Assembly (NCBI GenBank): GCA_009783805.1
Contig: WRCU01000045.1
Span: forward strand, 1-8,663
Direction of reading: 5' to 3'
Origin: Oscillospiraceae bacterium
Lineage (GTDB): Bacteria > Bacillota > Clostridia > WRCU01
Length of the DNA: 8,663 bases
This document shows, piece by piece, positions 1 to 6,174 of this stretch. Made by a program: the position numbers and the translations under genes. Below the pieces are notes generated by a model that had not been told where the DNA came from, searched no databases, and saw nothing but the letters and a program-made list of their open reading frames with translations. How positions within the stretch are numbered: the first letter of the stretch is position 1; every line of letters starts with the position of its first letter.

Positions 1-297
1 CGGCTCCCCGACGCGCGCGTCTCCGCCCCTGTCCGCCAGGCCCAGCGCGGCCAGCAGGTCCTCCAGCCTGTTCTTCACGGTAGGGTACGAAACCCCCAAC
101 GACTTCTCCACGTCCTTTATGCTCCCCCTGCTACGGAGGAACGCGAGGAGGAACTCCTTCTGGGCCAGGCTGAGGCCGCAGAACTCACATAGGCTGAACC
201 TGCCCTCGATAACGGTGTCGCAGCCGTCGCAGGCTATCCTCGTCACCGCGGTCCTCTCCCCGCAGGCGGGGCATATGCCGATCGCTCTCTTCGCCAT
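1..297 (-). CDS. DUF2089-type zinc-ribbon/HTH protein, probable transcriptional regulator (3' end off the window)
   Basis: The first 99 residues are visible and the frame is still open at the left edge. Cys9/Cys12 and Cys23/Cys26 form two CxxC knuckles of an N-terminal zinc ribbon. The segment that follows (EGRFSLCEFCGLSLAQKEF, residues 31-49) and the helix-turn-helix-like segment around residues 60-86 (KDVEKSLGVSYPTVKNRL, then EDLLAALG) match the layout I know for DUF2089 proteins, which are presumed DNA-binding regulators. A third CxxC pair (Cys37/Cys40) lies where I remember the family usually lacking cysteines. The ATG at 297 follows a weak GGGGGATGG site. Upstream are a TATA-like box and a near-palindrome over the predicted transcription start, which would suit autoregulation. 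The target genes are unknown; the ABC exporter genes upstream are candidates only by position. Confidence 0.85.
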   Translation of the reverse strand, partial: MAKRAIGICPACGERTAVTRIACDGCDTVIEGRFSLCEFCGLSLAQKEFLLAFLRSRGSIKDVEKSLGVSYPTVKNRLEDLLAALGLADRGGDARVGEP

Positions 298-317
298 CCG
301 TACCATCCCCCAAAAAA

Positions 318-337
318 AATGGACTATATAGCCCATT
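318..337. promoter_or_regulatory. 20-bp near-palindrome, possible operator of the DUF2089 gene
   Basis: AATGGACTATATAGCCCATT matches its own reverse complement at 18 of 20 positions; the arms AATGG/CCATT and the core CTATATAG are perfect. It lies 21-40 bp before the ATG at 297 and is centred about 27 bp downstream of the TATA-like box at 351-358, so it would cover the transcription start. The core CTATATAG could itself be a TATA box, in which case the transcript would be almost leaderless. Operator function is inferred. Confidence 0.45.
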
Positions 338-350
338 ATATGGTTCGATG

Positions 351-358
351 TTTATATG
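351..358 (-). promoter_or_regulatory. TATA-like promoter element for the DUF2089 gene
   Basis: Read on the minus strand this is CATATAAA, flanked by AT-rich DNA. If the host is archaeal, transcription would start about 26 bp downstream, near 328, leaving a leader of about 30 nt. The alternative is the CTATATAG core at 323-330. No convincing bacterial -35/-10 pair was found here. Confidence 0.35.
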
Positions 359-360
359 TC

Positions 361-393
361 AATATCAATATTAACATTTTTAATATCTATATT
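361..393. repeat. Two near-identical 12-mers (AATATCWATATT) spaced 21 bp
   Basis: AATATCAATATT (361-372) and AATATCTATATT (382-393) differ at one base. Each is itself a dyad with arms AATAT/ATATT around two central bases. Their starts are 21 bp apart, about two helical turns, placing both on the same DNA face. They lie just upstream of the TATA-like box of the DUF2089 gene, where an activator or chromatin protein could bind. Low sequence complexity makes chance a real alternative. Confidence 0.4.
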
Positions 394-420
394 AATAAAA
401 TTAATAAAACTATTAATTCG
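394..420 (-). terminator. T-tract region, possible transcript end of the exporter gene
   Basis: On the minus strand, starting 13 bp past the TGA of the second exporter gene, the sequence has two TTTT tracts inside AT-rich DNA (around GTTTTATTAATTTTATTAAT). Archaeal and factor-independent termination can use such T-rich tracts. No GC-rich stem precedes them, so this is not a classic bacterial hairpin terminator. The call rests on position and composition only. Confidence 0.3.
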
Positions 421-432
421 TCATACGATACG

Positions 433-2265
433 TCATTCCACCTTGGGAACCGCAGCTATGGCATCCCTGACGAACTGGTTGGTGTACAGCCGATGGTAGG
501 CCCCCTTCCGGGCCATCAGCTCCCTATGGCTGCCCTCCTCCACGATGGCGCCTTTGCTGATCAGGATGATCCTGTCCGCGGACCTCACGGTGGAGAGCCT
601 ATGGGCGATGATGAAGCTCGTCCGGCCTTTCAGCGCCCCGGAAATGGCCTTCTGGACGGTCCGCTCCGTCTCGGTGTCGACGGACGACGTCGCCTCGTCG
701 AGCACGAAGATGGCCGGCTCGCCTATGATCGCCCTGGCGATCGATATGAGCTGCTTCTCACCCGTGGAGAGCCTGCCGCCGCCCTCGCCGACCTCCGTCG
801 CGTAGCCCATCTCCAGCCTGCTGATGAACCCATGCGCATCGACGAGCCTAGCCGCGGCCTCCACCTCCCCGTCCGTGGCCCCCGGCTTGCCGAAGGCGAT
901 GTTGTCCCTGACCGTGCCGCTGAACAGGTGCGGGACCTGCAGCACGTAACCCAGGTTGGACTGCACCCAGGCCTGCGGCATCGTCCTATAGTCCCTGCCG
1001 TCGATCAGGACCCGCCCCGTCGTCGGCTCATAGAACCTGGTCAGGATGCCCACGATCGTGCTCTTCCCCGAGCCGGTCTCCCCGACCAGCGCCACGCTCT
1101 CCCCCTTCCTTACGCGCAGGTTGAAGCCGCGGAGGACGGTCTCCCCCTCGGCGTACTTGAAAGTGACGTCCTCGAAGGTGACTTCGCCCTCTATGGGCGG
1201 CCATTCGCCCTTCCTCGGGTCGAACACGCCGCCATACTCCCCCAACACGGCCGGATCGTCCTTTATCTCCGGCTCCGTCTTTATGAGCGCGATGATCCTC
1301 TCCGCCGAGGCCTGCGCCGCCACGAACTCCGAGAAGACCCTGGCCATCTGGTAGGCGGGCTCGAGCATGTAGAGGGAGTATGAGACGAATGCGAAGTAGG
1401 TGCCTAGCGAGATCCCCCCCGCCAGCGCCTCGCCGCCCCCCAGGCTGAGCGCGAGGGCGGTCCCCACGCTGCCTATGCACGATATGACCGGCACGAAGAC
1501 GGTGGAGACGACTATCGCCTTGACCGCGAGGCCGTACATCTCCCCCGTCAGCCTCACGAACCCTTCGTCGTTCTTCGCCTCGACCGAGAGCGTCTTCGAT
1601 GTCCTCACGCCCGTGATCCCCTCGTTGAAGGCGGCCGTCACCATGGAGTTGTGCTTCCTCACCTTCCTGTGGCGCCTGAGGATGACCCTCTGGAATAGGA
1701 ACGAGGCCGCCATGAGGGCCGGGATAACGGCGACCGCTATGAGCGCCAGCCTCGGGCTCATGACGAACATCGCGACTACCGCGAACAGTATAAGGAACGC
1801 CCCCCACACGAAGTCCACCATGCCCCATGCGAGTATCCCCCCGACGCGGTTGACGTCGGACGTCATCCTGGCCATGACCCAGCCCACGGGGGTCCTGTCG
1901 TAGTACGACACGGACAGCTCCTGCAGGTGCCTGAACCCATGCTGCCTGATGTCCCGGCATAGGCCGACTTCGATCTTCGAGGCCAGGTAGATGAACAGCC
2001 ATATGAGCACGGCCTGGGAGGAGGCCAGCGCGAAGAAGGCCACGGCGAACGGGATCAGGCCTTCCGTGTCCCCCACGGCTATGATGTTGTCGATGGCGTG
2101 GCGCGTCATGAATGGGTATATGGCGTCATATACGCCGCATATGACCATGAGCGCCGTGAGCGCGGCGACGTATCGCCTATATGGCCTCGCGTAGCTTAGG
2201 AAGGCCTTCCAGACGCTTGCCTGGAAGCCTTCATGGTCATATTCCTTCTCCTCGAATGCCTTCAT
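433..2265 (-). CDS. ABC exporter half-transporter, TM288/BmrD-like subunit with catalytic Walker B
   Basis: This is a 610-residue type IV ABC exporter subunit. About six membrane segments (near residues 33-53, 69-94, 143-168, 172-194, 250-275, 285-302) precede one ATPase domain. ATPase motifs: Tyr371 (A-loop), Walker A GETGSGKST at 395-403, Gln443 (Q-loop), Walker B IFVLDE at 519-524 with catalytic Glu524, D-loop SSVD, and His555 (H-loop). The signature is altered to LSTGE (499-503) where LSGGQ is usual. Together with its partner this is the asymmetric pattern of TM287/TM288, BmrCD and LmrCD exporters, in which this subunit gives Walker A/B to the consensus ATP site and its odd signature to the degenerate one. 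Such pumps export drugs, lipids or peptides; the substrate here is unknown. The start is the ATG at 2265, behind a weak GGGGAAGTG. The gene lies 121 bp after its partner. Confidence 0.93.
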   Translation of the reverse strand: MKAFEEKEYDHEGFQASVWKAFLSYARPYRRYVAALTALMVICGVYDAIYPFMTRHAIDNIIAVGDTEGLIPFAVAFFALASSQAVLIWLFIYLASKIEVGLCRDIRQHGFRHLQELSVSYYDRTPVGWVMARMTSDVNRVGGILAWGMVDFVWGAFLILFAVVAMFVMSPRLALIAVAVIPALMAASFLFQRVILRRHRKVRKHNSMVTAAFNEGITGVRTSKTLSVEAKNDEGFVRLTGEMYGLAVKAIVVSTVFVPVISCIGSVGTALALSLGGGEALAGGISLGTYFAFVSYSLYMLEPAYQMARVFSEFVAAQASAERIIALIKTEPEIKDDPAVLGEYGGVFDPRKGEWPPIEGEVTFEDVTFKYAEGETVLRGFNLRVRKGESVALVGETGSGKSTIVGILTRFYEPTTGRVLIDGRDYRTMPQAWVQSNLGYVLQVPHLFSGTVRDNIAFGKPGATDGEVEAAARLVDAHGFISRLEMGYATEVGEGGGRLSTGEKQLISIARAIIGEPAIFVLDEATSSVDTETERTVQKAISGALKGRTSFIIAHRLSTVRSADRIILISKGAIVEEGSHRELMARKGAYHRLYTNQFVRDAIAAVPKVE

Positions 2266-2386
2266 GGCCCACTTCCCCGGCGACCGCCGTCCGCCGCCGC
2301 CATTAATCGTGTTTGCGCCTTAGGCGAGCCTGCGCGCGTACCCGTCCGCCCATACCCCCGCCAAAACACCGCCGCCCCCGCGCGGC
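2266..2386. other. Intergenic spacer between the two exporter subunits
   Basis: These 121 bp are GC-rich and hold no open frame I would call. A weak AT patch (GATTAATG on the minus strand, 2301-2308) could be a poor TATA-like element, and a small dyad CGGCG-AC-CGCCG lies at 2278-2289. Subunit genes of such exporters often abut or overlap, so the size of the gap is mildly unusual. No strong promoter or terminator is visible. Confidence 0.5.
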
Positions 2387-4165
2387 TTAATCCTCGGCGT
2401 CCCCTTCCTGCATCTCCCACGCCCTCCTGTATATGCCGTCGACGGCCGCCAGCTCCTCGTGCGTGCCCATCTGCGCGATGCGGCCGCCTTCGAGCACGAT
2501 TATCCTGGACGCCTGCGAGACGGAGTTAATCCGGTGCGAGATTATGAGGGTCGTGAGGTCGTCGCTCCGCGCCCTAAGCTCCCTGCGTATCTCGGCGTCC
2601 GTCTCCGCGTCCAGCGCGCTCAGCGAGTCGTCGAAGATGAGGATCGGGTACTCACCGATCACCGTCCTCGATATCGAGACCCTCTGCTTCTGCCCCCCCG
2701 ACAGGGTGACGCCCCTTTCGCCCACGAGCGTCTCATACCCCTTTTCGAAGCCCACGATGTCCTCGTGGACGGAGGCTATCGAGCTGGCGGCGTAAACCTC
2801 GCCGTCGGTCGCGCCCTCCCTCGCGTAGGTGATGTTGTCCCTGATCGTCCTCGAGTACAGGAACGTCTCCTGCGATACCATCCCCACATGCCTGCGCAAC
2901 CAGGCCTTGTCCATCTCCCTGAGCTCACACCCGTCGATCTTTATGGACCCCCCGCCGTACTCATTGAACGCCATGAGCAGGCCCACCAGCGTGCTCTTGC
3001 CCGATCCCGTATGGCCCATTATCGCCACCGTCTCGCCCTTCCCCACCTCGAACGTAATGTCCCTCAGCAGCTCCGCCTCCCCGTCGTAGTCAAAGGATAC
3101 CCCCGTCAGCGAGATCGCCCCCGTGATGGCCGGCCTCTTGCCGCCCGGCCGCATGTCCTCCTCCGGTATGTCGAGGATCTCCTGGATCCTGCCCATGGCG
3201 ACCGACGTCTTGCCCATGTCCGTCAGCGTCCTGCCCAGCTGCCTGGTGGGCCATAGGATCATCCAAACATAGGAGTTGAAGAGCAGGAGCTGCCCCAGCG
3301 TTATATCCCCCGAGACCGCGAGGTAGCTGCCCACTACCACCACGGCCGCGATCTGGTTCAGGCTCGCGAAGTCGGTGACGCTCCAGAACCAGGCCACCAG
3401 CCTCATCTGACGCATGACCAAGGCGCTGTAGACGCCGTGCTCGCGCTCGAAACGCTCCACTTCGCCCTTCTGCCTCGAGAAGGCCCTGACGACCCTGACC
3501 CCGGTGACGTTCTCCTGTATCATGGCCGATAGCCCGCCCTCCGCCTCATCCACCTCCTTGAAGACCTTCCTCACCTTTCCGAAGAAGAAGAACGAAAAAA
3601 GGAAGATGAAGGGCACCGTGGCCGCCCCCACGAAGGTCATCCTCACGTCCACCAGCAGCATCATGGTGACGACGATGGCTATCGTGTAGACGCAGCGCAC
3701 GCTCTCGATGAGCTGCGAGGCCAGGAAGGCCCGCGTGGTGTCTATGTCCGAGGTGCACCGCTGCACGACGTCGCCGGTCTTCAGCTTGGCGTGCTCGGCC
3801 AGGGTGATCCTTTGCAGGTTCCCGTACATGCGCCGGCGGAAGTCCCGCGACATCATCTCCGCGCATTGGGAGCTGAGCCTGCCCTTGAAGAACAGGAAGG
3901 CCGCGTTCGCCGCGTTCATGGCCACTATCAGGAACCCTATGACCCAGATGTCCCTATGCGCGTCGCCGCCGCCCACGAGCCCGTATATGAATGCGGGGAT
4001 CCCCGATGCGGGCGGCCTGCCGCCGACCAGGGTGTCTATCGTGAGGCTCGTCAGGATGGGGACCAGCGTCAGTATGAAGACGTTCAGGGCCATGGAGGCT
4101 ATGGAAGCCGCGTAAAGCAGGCGCTTCCCCTTCATGTACCCAAGGAGTAGGAGTAGGTTCTTCAA
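2387..4165 (-). CDS. ABC exporter half-transporter, TM287/BmrC-like subunit with degenerate Walker B
   Basis: This is a 592-residue ABC exporter subunit with about six membrane segments (near 16-38, 73-94, 152-172, 176-197, 270-287, 290-306) and one ATPase domain. Motifs: Tyr360 (A-loop), Walker A GHTGSGKST at 384-392, Gln432, a canonical LSGGQ at 488-492, Walker B ILIFDD at 508-513, D-loop SALD, and His544. Asp513 replaces the catalytic glutamate, which marks the noncatalytic half of heterodimeric exporters such as TM287/TM288. Its LSGGQ completes the partner's working ATP site. The order, degenerate subunit first, is as in TM287/TM288 and bmrCD. The start is TTG at 4165: the family's N-terminal stretch (here LGYMKGKR) begins before the next in-frame ATG at 4135. 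A TATA-like CTTTTAAT lies at 4219-4226. The substrate cannot be told from sequence. Confidence 0.93.
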   Translation of the reverse strand: MKNLLLLLGYMKGKRLLYAASIASMALNVFILTLVPILTSLTIDTLVGGRPPASGIPAFIYGLVGGGDAHRDIWVIGFLIVAMNAANAAFLFFKGRLSSQCAEMMSRDFRRRMYGNLQRITLAEHAKLKTGDVVQRCTSDIDTTRAFLASQLIESVRCVYTIAIVVTMMLLVDVRMTFVGAATVPFIFLFSFFFFGKVRKVFKEVDEAEGGLSAMIQENVTGVRVVRAFSRQKGEVERFEREHGVYSALVMRQMRLVAWFWSVTDFASLNQIAAVVVVGSYLAVSGDITLGQLLLFNSYVWMILWPTRQLGRTLTDMGKTSVAMGRIQEILDIPEEDMRPGGKRPAITGAISLTGVSFDYDGEAELLRDITFEVGKGETVAIMGHTGSGKSTLVGLLMAFNEYGGGSIKIDGCELREMDKAWLRRHVGMVSQETFLYSRTIRDNITYAREGATDGEVYAASSIASVHEDIVGFEKGYETLVGERGVTLSGGQKQRVSISRTVIGEYPILIFDDSLSALDAETDAEIRRELRARSDDLTTLIISHRINSVSQASRIIVLEGGRIAQMGTHEELAAVDGIYRRAWEMQEGDAED

Positions 4166-4185
4166 TTTATGCCCCGTATATTCCG

Positions 4186-4204
4186 GGCCGGGCAGCAGCC
4201 GGCC
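4186..4204. promoter_or_regulatory. GC-rich dyad upstream of the exporter genes
   Basis: GGCCGG (4186-4191) and CCGGCC (4199-4204) are perfect inverted arms around a 7-base spacer. The dyad lies 21-39 bp before the TTG start at 4165 and is centred about 27 bp downstream of the TATA-like element at 4219-4226. It could be an operator over the transcription start or a hairpin in the leader RNA. In GC-rich DNA, 6-bp GC arms are common by chance. Confidence 0.3.
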
Positions 4205-4218
4205 TCGTGGATGGCTTC

Positions 4219-4226
4219 ATTAAAAG
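4219..4226 (-). promoter_or_regulatory. TATA-like element for the ABC exporter genes
   Basis: On the minus strand this reads ATTAAAAG on the plus and CTTTTAAT on the coding side, an AT island inside the 163-bp GC-rich gap (4166-4328) after alaS. A start about 26 bp downstream, near 4196, would leave a leader of about 30 nt before the TTG. The rest of the gap shows only GC-rich sequence, including a 14-bp perfect palindrome CGGCGGCGCCGCCG (4313-4326) just past the alaS stop. Confidence 0.35.
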
Positions 4227-4328
4227 CGGCATGGCCGGCGGGACCCCATCCGCCCATGCCCGTCTAGCGCTTTTCACGTCCCCAGCCGCGGCACGCGCCT
4301 TAGCCCCCGGCTCGGCGGCGCCGCCGGC

Positions 4329-6083
4329 CTATGCCTCCAGGACGGCCTTTATCCTCCTGATCCCGGCGGCCACGGCCTCCTCCTTCACGATCCTGAACCT
4401 GCCCAGCTCCGACGTGTTCGCCACGTGCGGGCCGGCGCATATCTCCTTCGTGAAGTCGCCTACCGCGTATACCTTCACTATGTCGTCGTACTTCCCGTCG
4501 AATAGCCCTATGGCCCCGCCGGCCTTTGCGTCCTCCGGCGACATCAGCTCCATCGTCACGTCATAGGCCATCCCTATCGCGCCGTTGACGATCCCCTCCA
4601 CCGCCCTCAGCTCCTCGGGCCCCACCTTGGAGGGGTGCGAGAAGTCGAACCTCAGCCGCTCCGCGGTGATGTTCGAGCCCTTTTGGCTGACCCCCTCGCC
4701 CAGGACCTTCCTCAGCGCCCTTTGGAGGAGGTGCGTGGCAGTGTGCAGCCTCGCGGTGGCGTCCGTCTTCTCCGCCAGGCCGCTGGTGAACTGCCCCTCG
4801 GCCGACCTCCTGGACAGTTCCTGATGGCTTTTATAGCTCTCGGCGAAGCCCGCCTCGTCTACCCCCATCCCCTGCTCGGCCGCCAGCTCCCTGGTCAGCT
4901 CGATCGGGAACCCGTACGTGTCGTAGAGCCTGAACGCGGCGTCCCCGGGTATGGTCGCCCCGCCAGACTCGGCGCATGCCGCCGCGACCGACGCGAACTC
5001 TTTCTCGCCCCTCCTGAGCGTGCGCGAGAATCGGGCCTCCTCGTCCCTCAGCGTCCCCACTATGGCCTCGGCGTTCTCGATAAGCTCCGGGTATAGGTGG
5101 GAGTACCCGTCGATGACCTTCTCGGCCACCTTGATGAGGCCGCCCTCGGCCATGCCTATCGACGCGGCGTAGCGGATCCCCCTCCTTATCAGCCTCCTCA
5201 CGACGTACGGCGCGCCCGTGTTGCCCGGGCTTATCCCATCCGCTATCGCGAACGTGGCGGCCCTGTAATGGTCGGCGATCACCCTCTCGGCGAACTCGCC
5301 CCGCATGGATGAGTTGGCGCGGATCACGCCCATGATGGGCGCGAAGAGGTCCGACTCATAGACGTGCGGCACCCCCTGCATGAGCGCCGAGACCCTCTCC
5401 AGGCCCAGCCCGGTGTCTATGTTCCTGTTCCCCAATGGCTCGCAGGTGCCGTCCTCCCTCATGTCGTACTGCATGAAGACATCGTTCCATATCTCCCAGT
5501 ACCTTTCGGGGTCCTCCTCCGGGTGGACGAGCGGCTCGTCCGGCTTCATGTCATAGAACATCTCCGTGTCCGGCCCGCAAGGCCCCACGTTGCCCGGCAG
5601 CCCCCACCAGTTGTGCTTCTTGCCCAGGAAGAAGATCCTCTCTTCGGGGATCCCGACGGATAGCCACTCCTCCTTGGTCTCATCGTCCCTGGGGATGCCG
5701 CCCTCCCCCGCAAAGCACGTGACCACCAGCCTCTTCGGGTCGAGGCCCAGAACGGCGGTCAGGAACTCATAGCTGTAAGCCACCGCCTCCTTCTTCCAGT
5801 AGTCGCCCAGCGACCAGTTGCCCAGCATCTCGAAGAAGGTGAGGTGTATGTCGTCGCCGACCTCGTCTATGTCGTCCGTCCTCAGGCTCTTCTGGCAGTC
5901 CACCAACCTTTTCCCCAGCGGGTGCGGCTCACCCATTAGATACGGCACCAGGGGCTGCATGCCCGCGCAGACGAACAGTACGCTCGGGTCGTTCTCGGGC
6001 GCCAGCGACGCCGAGGCGATCCTTTTATGGCCCCTTTCCACGAAGAAATTTATGTAGGCTTCCCTTATCTCATTGCTGGTCAT
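4329..6083 (-). CDS. alaS: Alanyl-tRNA synthetase, short form lacking the C-Ala domain
   Basis: This enzyme charges tRNA-Ala with alanine in the cytoplasm. The 584-residue product has the class II core: the motif 1 region (RGHKRIAS, then GMQPLVPYLMG, residues 17-51), motif 2 (HLTFFEMLGNWSLGDYW, 80-96) and motif 3 (GLGLERV, 225-231). The editing domain that removes mischarged Ser or Gly is intact: HTATH (His447, His451) and CAGPH (Cys549, His553) supply the four metal ligands. The protein stops at residue 584, right after the editing domain, whereas usual bacterial enzymes run to about 870-900 residues with a C-terminal C-Ala domain. The ending, with no frame break, looks natural and resembles short forms I associate with candidate phyla bacteria. 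The core is bacterial in type. I chose the ATG at 6083 because family homology begins at MTSNEIRE; in-frame ATGs at 6113 and 6137 would add a basic tail. It lies 91 bp after the preceding gene. Confidence 0.95.
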   Translation of the reverse strand: MTSNEIREAYINFFVERGHKRIASASLAPENDPSVLFVCAGMQPLVPYLMGEPHPLGKRLVDCQKSLRTDDIDEVGDDIHLTFFEMLGNWSLGDYWKKEAVAYSYEFLTAVLGLDPKRLVVTCFAGEGGIPRDDETKEEWLSVGIPEERIFFLGKKHNWWGLPGNVGPCGPDTEMFYDMKPDEPLVHPEEDPERYWEIWNDVFMQYDMREDGTCEPLGNRNIDTGLGLERVSALMQGVPHVYESDLFAPIMGVIRANSSMRGEFAERVIADHYRAATFAIADGISPGNTGAPYVVRRLIRRGIRYAASIGMAEGGLIKVAEKVIDGYSHLYPELIENAEAIVGTLRDEEARFSRTLRRGEKEFASVAAACAESGGATIPGDAAFRLYDTYGFPIELTRELAAEQGMGVDEAGFAESYKSHQELSRRSAEGQFTSGLAEKTDATARLHTATHLLQRALRKVLGEGVSQKGSNITAERLRFDFSHPSKVGPEELRAVEGIVNGAIGMAYDVTMELMSPEDAKAGGAIGLFDGKYDDIVKVYAVGDFTKEICAGPHVANTSELGRFRIVKEEAVAAGIRRIKAVLEA

Positions 6084-6156
6084 CTTATCCCCCGCCCTTT
6101 TTTTCGATCCCATGCGCCCGCCGATCACGCCCGCCAATCCCTTCCCCCTTCGCCCG

Positions 6157-6170
6157 GGCCCAGCCGGGCC
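6157..6170 (-). other. Small GC-rich hairpin after the uroporphyrinogen decarboxylase-like gene
   Basis: GGCCC (6157-6161) and GGGCC (6166-6170) flank the tetranucleotide AGCC, five bases past the TGA at 6175-6177. No T-tract follows, so it is not a classic terminator. The remaining gap to alaS (6084-6156) is GC-rich, with a run of seven A on the minus strand about 20 bp before the alaS start. Confidence 0.25.
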
Positions 6171-6174
6171 GCGG

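Larger units (their letters stand above)
298..432. other. AT-rich intergenic island between exporter gene and DUF2089 gene
   Basis: These 135 bp separate the stop of the second exporter gene from the start of the DUF2089 gene. Roughly 312-420 is sharply AT-rich against GC-rich neighbours. It holds a poly-A run (312-319 on the plus strand), a 20-bp near-palindrome (318-337), a TATA-like box (351-358), two 12-mers repeated 21 bp apart (361-393) and three ATTAAT elements (391-418). I see no coding sequence. It most likely serves as the 3' end of the exporter transcript and the promoter of the next gene. Whether the repeats bind a protein is inference. Confidence 0.75.

Noticed and set aside
319..1383. 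Long plus-strand open frame of 354 codons
   Set aside because: It lies antisense over the exporter ATPase domain, whose motifs are unmistakable. The frame is an arginine- and proline-rich shadow of GC-rich codons and begins in AT-rich intergenic DNA.
1028..2002. Minus-strand open frame of 324 codons in another phase
   Set aside because: It is fully inside the exporter gene on the same strand, rich in Arg and Gly, with no recognisable domain.
2266..2386. tRNA or small RNA gene in the exporter spacer or other gaps
   Set aside because: No cloverleaf arms or GGTTCRA-type T-loop were found in any gap by eye.
2459..3256. Plus-strand open frame of 265 codons
   Set aside because: It is antisense to the other exporter subunit and is a composition-driven shadow.
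4166..4328. Possible remnant or separate C-Ala coding region after alaS
   Set aside because: No frame there resembles C-Ala. The gap is GC-rich with a palindrome and a promoter-like AT patch.
6084..6137. Upstream in-frame starts for alaS (6113 and 6137)
   Set aside because: They would add a basic tail not expected for AlaRS. The family homology begins at the ATG at 6083.
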